DNA from: an uncultured Planctomycetota bacterium
Lineage (GTDB): Bacteria > Planctomycetota > Phycisphaerae > UBA1845 > Fen-1342
DNA: 42,287 bases
NCBI GenBank assembly: GCA_900696535.1
Contig: CAADGM010000156.1
Span: 1 to 42,287 of the forward strand
Reading direction: 5' to 3'
Shown: positions 35,154 through 42,287 of the stretch, piece by piece
Position numbering within the stretch: the first letter of the stretch is position 1
Layout of the letters: each line of letters begins with the position of its first letter
Notes under the pieces: generated by a model
What the model was told of the DNA's origin: nothing
The model's input: only the letters and a program-made list of their open reading frames with translations
Databases searched by the model: none
Position numbers and translations under genes: made by a program

Positions 35154-35777
35154 TCAGCGGGCCGCTTCTGACTTTTCGCTGCTCACACCCGGGCTCGCTT
35201 CGGACTTCGCGGGGCCGCTGCTCACGGCGACCCGCGCCGGGCGAAGTACCCGATCGTGCATCTTCCACCCCCGGGCAAGCTCCTGAATCACCACGCCCGC
35301 GGGGTGCTCCGCGCTGGGCTGCTGAAGCATGGCCTCGTGCAGGTGCGGGTCGAAGGGCCGGCCCGACGCCTCGATCGCCGTCACGCCCCGCTGCTGGAGG
35401 ATTTTCACGAAGTGGTCGTACACGATCTTCACGCCCTCCGCGACCGCCTTGGCATCGGAGGCCGAGCGGGCTGATTCCAGCGTGCGATCAAAGTCGTCCA
35501 GGACGACGAGCAGGTCGCGGGCGAAGTCGCCCTCGGCGTAGCGGAGCGCCTCGCTCTTCTCCCGGGCGAAGCGCTTCTGCTGGTTCTGCGTCTCGGCGAG
35601 CAGCCGCAGGTTTCTGTCTTTCAGTTCGGCCAGTTCGCGTCGCACGGACTCGACCTCCGACTCAACGGATGGCGGGGCCGCCCCCGCGGCGACCTCCGGA
35701 GAGTCGTTTTCGCGCGCAGCGCACTGGCCCTCGGCACCGACGGGTCCTTTCTGCTCGGCCTGACTCATTCCGTTCAT
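35154..35777 (-). CDS. grpE: GrpE nucleotide-exchange factor
   Basis: A 207-residue DnaK co-chaperone that releases ADP from DnaK. A long coiled coil (about 40-90, VESVRRELAELKDRNLRLLAETQNQQKRF) precedes the beta domain with GVTAIEASGRPFDPHLHEAMLQQPSAEHPAGVVIQELARGWKMHDRVLRPARV, the GrpE signature. Length is typical. The start is ATG 35777, inside the last of eight 8-bp repeats, with an ATG at 35768 as an alternative. dnaK itself is not in the window. Confidence 0.95.
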   Translation of the reverse strand: MNGMSQAEQKGPVGAEGQCAARENDSPEVAAGAAPPSVESEVESVRRELAELKDRNLRLLAETQNQQKRFAREKSEALRYAEGDFARDLLVVLDDFDRTLESARSASDAKAVAEGVKIVYDHFVKILQQRGVTAIEASGRPFDPHLHEAMLQQPSAEHPAGVVIQELARGWKMHDRVLRPARVAVSSGPAKSEASPGVSSEKSEAAR

Positions 35778-35838
35778 CCCTTCATCCCTTCGTGCCTCCG
35801 TGCCTTCGTGCCTTCGTGCCTTCGTGCCTCCGTGCCTG
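35775..35838 (-). repeat. Eight 8-bp Shine-Dalgarno-like tandem repeats before grpE
   Basis: In the coding sense the units are AAGGCACG/GAGGCACG (the first reads CAGGCACG) ending in two AAGGGATG units, all in one 8-bp register from 35838 down to 35775. The ATG of the final unit is the proposed grpE start. The previous unit opens a three-codon ORF (ATGAAGGGATGA) whose stop overlaps that start. The array fills almost the whole dnaJ-grpE gap. Confidence 0.88.
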
Positions 35839-35842
35839 CTCC

Positions 35843-36976
35843 CTACGTCTTCCCCTCTCCCGAGAAGTACTCCCTCACCCGGTCGAAGAAGCCTTTCGAC
35901 TCGGGCATTACGCTGCGGTCCTCTGTCGCCGCGAACCGACGAAGCAGTTCCTCCTGCTCGCGTGTCAGTCGGCGCGGAATCTCGACCAGAACCTGGATGA
36001 TCTGGTCACCGCGTCGCCCCGTGCGCATGTTCGGCAATCCCTTGCCCGGCAGGCGAATGGTCGTCCCGTGCTGGGTGCCCGGAGCAATGCGGATTGGCGC
36101 CGGATCCGTCAGCGTGGGCACGTCGATCTGTCCACCCAGCGCCGCCTGGGTGAAGCTGACGGGCAGCACGCAGATCAGGTGATCGCCGTCGCGCTGGAAG
36201 AACGGGTGATCCTTCACGCGGATCACGCACCGCAGATCACCGCGGGCCGAGCCGCTGGCGCTCGGCTCGCCCTCGCCCCGCAGGCGGATGCTCTGCCCGT
36301 CATGCACACCCGCCGGAACCTTTACCTGGACCACGCGCTCGCGGCGCTGCCGCCCCTGGCCATCGCACGTCCGGCACGGCTTCTCGACGATCGCGCCGCG
36401 ACCGTCACACCGCGGGCAGTCCACGACCTGCCGTGTGACAAAGAAGCCCATCTGCGTCTGCTGCTCGACCTGCCCATAGCCGCCGCACGTGCTGCACGCC
36501 CGCCGGCGACTGCCGGGCTCGGCCCCCTGCCCGCCGCACCGCTCGCAGAAATCGAGCCGCTCGAAGCGGAGCGTCTTCTCGACGCCCGTGACGACCTCGC
36601 GCAGGTCGATCTCGATGGCCGTCTGGATGTCGATCCCGCGGTCGGCCCGGCGACGCATGCGACCCCCGAACGCGTCGCCGAAGAGGTCGCCGAAGATGCT
36701 GAAGATGTCCTCGACGTTCATCCCCCCGAAGTCGTGCACGCCGACGCCCTCCAGGCCGGCGTGTCCGTGGCGGTCGTAACGGGCCCGCTTCTCGGGGTCG
36801 GAAAGCACCTCGTAAGCCTCGGCGGCCTCCTTGAAGCGCTCCTCAGCGCCGGCCTCCTTGTTGCGGTCGGGGTGGAACTGCAAGGCGGCCTTGCGATAGG
36901 CCGACTTGATCTCGTCGGGCGACGCGCCGCGCGAGACGCCGAGGACTTCGTAGTAGTCGCGTTTCTGCGCCACCAT
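35843..36976 (-). CDS. dnaJ: DnaJ (Hsp40) chaperone
   Basis: A 377-residue co-chaperone that delivers clients to DnaK and stimulates its ATPase. It has the J-domain (residues 1-70, HPD at 35-37), a Gly/Phe segment ([27 protein letters not shown]), four CxxCxGxG zinc motifs ([32 protein letters not shown]) and the C-terminal substrate domain. ATG 36976 ([14 protein letters not shown]) is chosen on homology; ATG 36997 is possible. It lies upstream of grpE on the same strand. Confidence 0.96.
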   Translation of the reverse strand: MVAQKRDYYEVLGVSRGASPDEIKSAYRKAALQFHPDRNKEAGAEERFKEAAEAYEVLSDPEKRARYDRHGHAGLEGVGVHDFGGMNVEDIFSIFGDLFGDAFGGRMRRRADRGIDIQTAIEIDLREVVTGVEKTLRFERLDFCERCGGQGAEPGSRRRACSTCGGYGQVEQQTQMGFFVTRQVVDCPRCDGRGAIVEKPCRTCDGQGRQRRERVVQVKVPAGVHDGQSIRLRGEGEPSASGSARGDLRCVIRVKDHPFFQRDGDHLICVLPVSFTQAALGGQIDVPTLTDPAPIRIAPGTQHGTTIRLPGKGLPNMRTGRRGDQIIQVLVEIPRRLTREQEELLRRFAATEDRSVMPESKGFFDRVREYFSGEGKT

Positions 36977-37095
36977 GGCCTCAAGGGCGCGCAACATGTG
37001 GAACCGACCGGAAGTCGATCCCACATGCGCTGTTTACCGCTGTCTACACTTCGCGCTTCGCACGGCCACGGAGGCCAGCGCCGATCCCGAAACCT

Positions 37096-37208
37096 GTGGA
37101 GCACCCGCCGTCAGCGGGTGCGGATCGCACGGAGCCGAGGCGCAGGCCGTGATTCACACCGGTCTCTCGTCCGATCTGTGCAGCACCCGCTGATCGCGGG
37201 TGCTCCAC
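37096..37208. repeat. REP-like palindromes, copies 2 and 3
   Basis: GCACCCGC (37101-37108) pairs with GCGGGTGC (37114-37121) over loop CGTCA. GCACCCGC (37183-37190) pairs with GCGGGTGC (37196-37203) over loop TGATC and is followed by TCCAC. The left flank of the first unit is GTGGA, the complement of the right flank of the other, so the full element is about 31 bp. They lie between groEL1 and dnaJ, with a third copy near 7.6 kb. Confidence 0.8.
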
Positions 37209-37260
37209 GTCGTCATGCCGAGTGCCCCGCGCCACGCTGATCCACGTTCTGTGATCCGTC

Positions 37261-38880
37261 TCAGTGCTGGGCGCCCTCGATGTCCTTGTGCTTGTCTTCC
37301 TTGTACTCGGTGCACAGGACGTCCGTGGTCAGCATCAGCCCGGCGACGCTGGCGGCGTTCTGGAGCGCGACGCGACAGACCTTCGCCGGGTCGATGATCC
37401 CGGCCTCGAACATGTCGACATACTCACCCTTGGCCGCGTCGTAGCCCACTGTCTTGCCGCGGCTCTGAATCTCGTCCACCACGACGCCGCCGTTCTCGCC
37501 AGCGTTCTCGGCGATCTGGCGGGCCGGGAACTCGAGCGCCTTGGCGACGATCCGGTAGCCGTGCGCTTCCTCGTCGTTCTCCGCCTTCTTGGCCGCGTCC
37601 AGGACCGCCTTGACCGCCCGCAGGAAGGCCACGCCGCCGCCCGGGACGACGCCCTCTTCGGCCGCCGCCTTCGTGGCATGGAAGGCGTCATCGACCAGGT
37701 CCTTGCGCTCCTTGACCTCGATCTCGGTAGCCCCGCCGACCTGCACCACGGCCACGCCGCCGGTCAGCTTGGCCAGGCGCTCCTGGAGCTTCTCGCGGTC
37801 GTAGTCGCTGGTGGTCTTCTCGATCTGGGCACGGATCTGGGCGATGCGCGCCTCGATGTCCTTCTTCTTGCCGGCGCCCTCGACGATGGTCGTATCGTCC
37901 TTGGTCACGACGACGCGCTTCGCGCGACCCAGCATCTCCAGGGTGACGTTCTCGATCTTGACGCCCAGGTCCTCACTGACGAACGTCCCGCCGGTCAGCG
38001 CGGCGATGTCGCCGAGCATGGCCTTGCGGCGGTCGCCGAAGCCGGGGGCCTTGACCGCGCAGACGTTGAGCGTGCCGCGAAGCTTGTTGACGACGAGCGT
38101 GGCCAGGGCCTCGCCCTCGATGTCCTCGGCGATGAGCAGCAGGGGTTTGCCGGTCGTGAGTGTCTTCTCGAGCAGTGGCACCAGGTCGCGGATGCTGCTG
38201 ACCTTCTTCTCGTAGATGAGGATGTAGGGATCCTCGAGCACGGCCTCCAGGGAGTTGGGATTGGTGATGAAGTAGGGCGAGATGAAGCCCTTGTCGAACT
38301 GCATCCCGTCCACATGCTCCCAGGTTGTTTCGAGGCTCTTGCCCTCCTCGATCTCGATCACGCCGTCCTTGCCGACCTTCTCGAAGGCCGACGAGAGGAT
38401 CTTGCCGACTTCCTTGTCGCCGTTGGCGCTGATGGTGGCCACCTTCGCCACGTCATCCTTGCCTTTGATCTTGACGGACTGCTTCTTGATCTCCTCGACG
38501 GCGACCTCGACCGCGGCGTCGATCCCGCGCTTGAGGGCCATCGGGTTCACGCCCGCCGTAACGAGCTTGAGACCCTCGGCGAAGATGGCCTCGGCCAGGA
38601 CGGTCGCGGTGGTCGTGCCGTCGCCAGCCACGTCGGAGGTCTTGCTGGCGACCTCGTTGACCAGCTTGGCCCCCATGTTCTGGAACGGCTCAGGCAGCTC
38701 GATCTCCTTGCTGACCGTGACGCCGTCCTTGGTGATGCGCGGGGCACCCCACGACTTGTGCAGAAGCACGTTGCGGCCGACCGGGCCGAGCGTGCTCTTG
38801 ACGCTGCGGGCGAGCTTGCGAACGCCCTCGAGCATCTCACGGCGGGCGTGTTCGGCGTACATCAACTGCTTGGCAGGCAT
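37261..38880 (-). CDS. groEL: Chaperonin GroEL, copy 1 (no GGM tail)
   Basis: A 539-residue Hsp60 subunit. ATPase motifs [12 protein letters not shown] and [27 protein letters not shown] and the apical [17 protein letters not shown] are conserved. The C-terminus ends KDIEGAQH rather than in the usual Gly-Gly-Met repeats that line the folding chamber. ATG 38880 follows a GGA-containing site. It lies 125 bp downstream of groES, with a long inverted repeat in the gap. Confidence 0.97.
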   Translation of the reverse strand: MPAKQLMYAEHARREMLEGVRKLARSVKSTLGPVGRNVLLHKSWGAPRITKDGVTVSKEIELPEPFQNMGAKLVNEVASKTSDVAGDGTTTATVLAEAIFAEGLKLVTAGVNPMALKRGIDAAVEVAVEEIKKQSVKIKGKDDVAKVATISANGDKEVGKILSSAFEKVGKDGVIEIEEGKSLETTWEHVDGMQFDKGFISPYFITNPNSLEAVLEDPYILIYEKKVSSIRDLVPLLEKTLTTGKPLLLIAEDIEGEALATLVVNKLRGTLNVCAVKAPGFGDRRKAMLGDIAALTGGTFVSEDLGVKIENVTLEMLGRAKRVVVTKDDTTIVEGAGKKKDIEARIAQIRAQIEKTTSDYDREKLQERLAKLTGGVAVVQVGGATEIEVKERKDLVDDAFHATKAAAEEGVVPGGGVAFLRAVKAVLDAAKKAENDEEAHGYRIVAKALEFPARQIAENAGENGGVVVDEIQSRGKTVGYDAAKGEYVDMFEAGIIDPAKVCRVALQNAASVAGLMLTTDVLCTEYKEDKHKDIEGAQH

Positions 38881-38892
38881 AATGCTTTCCTT

Positions 38893-38988
38893 TGCTTCGC
38901 AAAGCAGGAAGTGAGAAGTAAGAAGTGAGAATTGAGAAAGCTCGAATCGCGGTCGTCCCGCTTTCCCACTGCCTGCTTCTTACTTCTC
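38893..38988. repeat. Inverted repeat in the groES-groEL1 gap
   Basis: GAGAAGTAAGAAG (38913-38925) is matched exactly in inverted orientation by CTTCTTACTTCTC (38976-38988), inside longer purine- and pyrimidine-rich arms. A second small hairpin TTTGC-TTC-GCAAA lies at 38891-38903 just before the groEL1 ribosome site. No T-run follows. Confidence 0.8.
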
Positions 38989-39005
38989 TATCCTCAGTTC
39001 TCGCT

Positions 39006-39320
39006 TCACTCCTGGATCGCCAGCACGTCACTCTCACGGAGGATGACGTACTTCTCGCCCTCGAGCTCGACCTCGGTTCCGCTGTACTTGCCGAAGAAGA
39101 TCGTGTCGCCGACCTTCACCGACATCTGCCCGCGCTCGCCGGTCTTCTCCAGCAGCTTGCCCGGCCCGGTCGCGATCACCTTCGCGACCTGGGGCTTCTC
39201 GCGGACGCTGTCCGGCAGGACAATCCCGCCGCGGGTGCGCTCCTCGGCCTCGAGCCGCTCGACCACCAGGCGATCATCCAGCGGACGGATCTTCAGCTTC
39301 TTCGCAGTCGCAGTCGCCAT
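39006..39320 (-). CDS. groES: Co-chaperonin GroES
   Basis: A 104-residue Hsp10 lid for GroEL. It shows IRPLDDRLVVERLEAEERTRGGIVLPDSVREKPQ (mobile loop EERTRGGIVL), ATGPGKLLE, and FGKYSGTEVELEGEKYVILRESDVLAI. ATG 39320 is preceded by GGAGA at 7 nt; GTG 39326 is an alternative. It sits between two groEL genes. Confidence 0.97.
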   Translation of the reverse strand: MATATAKKLKIRPLDDRLVVERLEAEERTRGGIVLPDSVREKPQVAKVIATGPGKLLEKTGERGQMSVKVGDTIFFGKYSGTEVELEGEKYVILRESDVLAIQE

Positions 39321-39465
39321 CGTCACGTCTCCATCCCGGGAGCCGGGAAATCCAGGTTCAATTCGGTTGTTTGGCTCTTCCAGTTCGTCTGATGCTCGGC
39401 GTCATTCCGGTCGCGGCCGGCTCGGCCGTCGGGCCGCGCGTCGCACATTCGTCGCCCCGTCGCGG

Positions 39466-41151
<1,686 letters not shown>

Positions 41152-41340
41152 GAGTTAAGTCTCCTGCGTGCGAATTTTTGCCGGCTCGGGCACGCGTATT
41201 ACGGCCCGCCGGCTGCCAGGACCGCCGACGCCGTCCCAAGCACCCGGGCGCGGCACGCCCCGTAGCCGGCCGCTCCCGAAACCAGACCGTCCGGCGCGAC
41301 GGGCCGCGCCGCGGGTCAATACCATGCCCGCTCTGTGACG

Positions 41341-41358
41341 GGCAATCCCAGTGCCAAA
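41341..41358 (-). promoter_or_regulatory. Sigma-54 promoter signature for groEL2
   Basis: Minus strand: TTGGCAC-TGGGA-TTGC, matching the -24/-12 consensus TGGCAC-N5-TTGC exactly (TGGCAC 41356-41351, TTGC 41345-41342). Transcription would start near 41330, giving a leader of about 180 nt before groEL2. Genome-wide false positives for this motif are uncommon, but activity is untested. Confidence 0.7.
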
Positions 41359-41483
41359 CGCGGCAGGACAGCCCTGGAGTGTTCCGAGGCCGCCTCAAAC
41401 CGCGCATTTCAAACAGGTTATCGATTCGGCCAGCCGCTCGCTTCCGGCAGCAGCGCTCGACCCGGCGTCCGCCCGTGTCGGGC

Positions 41484-41503
41484 TGACAGTGTCAATGTGA
41501 CAG
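41484..41503. promoter_or_regulatory. TGACAGTGTCA palindrome, possible activator site
   Basis: A perfect 11-bp palindrome TGACAGTGTCA (41484-41494) and a further TGACAG (41498-41503) lie about 130 bp upstream of the sigma-54-like promoter, where enhancer-binding proteins usually bind. The association is by position only. Confidence 0.35.
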
Positions 41504-41811
41504 TACGCCCCCGGCTGGGCAACCCCCGTGCCGTCGCGCACGACGTGCGTGCGCTGCCACTCACGGCCGACAGCCGCCCGCGCCGGGCCTCCCAGGTGTT
41601 GCGAAAGACGCGCGCCCCCGGCCGACACCGTTTCCGGCTATTATGCCCGCCGGCTTTCAATCGCCGGGCGATGGCCGCCTTTCCCAGGCAACGACGGACG
41701 GCCGGACTTTCAAGGCCAGTCGCCCGGGCACTGCGGGATACCGGTTGGCTCGACGCCGCATGATGTTCTTCGCGTTCCATCACCAGTGAGCAGCATTACT
41801 TACAACCCCTG

Positions 41812-42287
41812 ATGAGCGACTCCGTCCTTCAGCCCCAGTCTGGTGCCAGCGACTCAGGGCTGCTTGCGCGCCGCACAGGTGTCAAGAAGGACAAGGCCGC
41901 CGCACGCCGGGCTGTCTGGCGCATGCTCGCCCTGGTCCGTCCGCATCGCCGGGCGATGGCTTGGGGCGTAATCCTGGGCATCGGTGTGGCGCTCACCTAC
42001 GCCGCCAGCCTCGGCGGGCTGCTCCCGATTCTGAAGGTCATCACGAGCGAACACAGCCTGCACGAAGCCATGATCGAGGCCGCCCAGCGGCACGAGAAGT
42101 GGTACAGCAGCTACCTGACCTGGCTCGCCCCACTCTTCCCGGCCGGCAACACGCCCGCCGACCGGATGCAAACGCTGGCCATCCTGCTCGGGGCGCTGCT
42201 CGTCGTGAACCTGCTCGGAAACGTCTTCCGCGTCTTCTCGCAGTACCTCGTGCTCTTCGCGACGCATCGCACGCTGATGGACCTGCG
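41812..42287 (+). CDS. MsbA-like ABC exporter, N-terminal part (3' end beyond window)
   Basis: The first 158 codons of a fused ABC transporter. A cytoplasmic lead with RMLALVRPHRRAM is followed by TM1 (about residues 53-80, WGVILGIGVALTYAASLGGLLPILKVI), a periplasmic loop and TM2 (TLAILLGALLVVNLLGNVFRVFSQYLVLF). The pattern (LVRPHRR, then a large first loop, then ATHRTLMDLR) matches lipid A/MDR-type exporters of planctomycetes. The nucleotide-binding domain is outside the window. The start ATG at 41812 has no clear ribosome site and could be leaderless. Confidence 0.82.
   Translation, partial: MSDSVLQPQSGASDSGLLARRTGVKKDKAAARRAVWRMLALVRPHRRAMAWGVILGIGVALTYAASLGGLLPILKVITSEHSLHEAMIEAAQRHEKWYSSYLTWLAPLFPAGNTPADRMQTLAILLGALLVVNLLGNVFRVFSQYLVLFATHRTLMDL

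Larger units (their letters stand above)
41152..41811. other. Divergent intergenic region groEL2 / ABC exporter
   Basis: 660 bp without a supported gene. It contains the sigma-54-like promoter for groEL2 and, about 130 bp further upstream on that strand, a TGACAGTGTCA palindrome. No CIRCE (TTAGCACTC-N9-GAGTGCTAA) was seen. A TATTAT at 41639-41644 lacks a -35 partner. Confidence 0.5.

Noticed and set aside
41152..41811. CIRCE/HrcA operator upstream of the chaperonin genes
   Set aside because: No TTAGCACTC/GAGTGCTAA pair was seen upstream of groEL2, in the groES gap or before dnaJ.

Overview
The window is GC-rich bacterial chromosome, densely coded, with long open shadow frames opposite most genes. 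Gene content and order suggest a planctomycete-like bacterium (possibly Phycisphaerae). The hints are Deg-type proteases beside dead homologues, a groEL/groES/groEL/dnaJ/grpE chaperone block, OPT transporters, a likely sigma-54 promoter, many degenerate signalling domains and families of small intergenic hairpins. The taxonomic assignment is inference; no rRNA is present. No prophage, transposase or CRISPR array was seen.

Layout. 1-7277 (minus strand): end-truncated oligopeptide ABC ATPase, a P2-type cation ATPase, and a secreted protease pair in which one Deg-like enzyme has an intact triad and its neighbour has lost it. 7662-10536 (minus): PIG-L deacetylase, adenylylsulfate kinase (cysC) and cysteine synthase (cysK). 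10905-16078: a small PilZ protein, dihydroorotate dehydrogenase with an exported subtilase, and an unrecognised two-gene unit (helical repeat protein plus membrane protein). 16279-23769: BNR-repeat lipoprotein, then two tandem OPT oligopeptide transporters followed by a catalytically dead M16-like secreted protein.

23766-30853 (plus): a near-consensus promoter precedes tRNA-Gln(TTG) and a nine-gene run glmU(short)-prs-rplY/ctc-pth-rpsF-ssb-rpsR-rplI-dnaB. It joins the glmU-prs-ctc-pth cluster known from Firmicutes to the conserved rpsF-ssb-rpsR-rplI-dnaB cluster, linking cell-wall precursor and PRPP synthesis to translation and replication. 31120-33110: two genes built from degenerate receiver and GGDEF domains.

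33191-41151 (minus): a protein-quality block read in the order groEL2, groES, groEL1, dnaJ, grpE, fmdB-like zinc ribbon and ycf46-like AAA ATPase. A sigma-54 promoter signature lies upstream of groEL2, and unusual repeats sit inside the block, notably eight 8-bp Shine-Dalgarno-like units running into the grpE start codon. 41812-42287: the start of an MsbA-like ABC exporter, cut by the window end.

The recurring theme is pairing of an intact enzyme with a decayed paralogue or partner (Deg pair, M16-like protein next to peptide transporters, receiver/GGDEF proteins). A second theme is short structured repeats in the gaps between co-directional genes.
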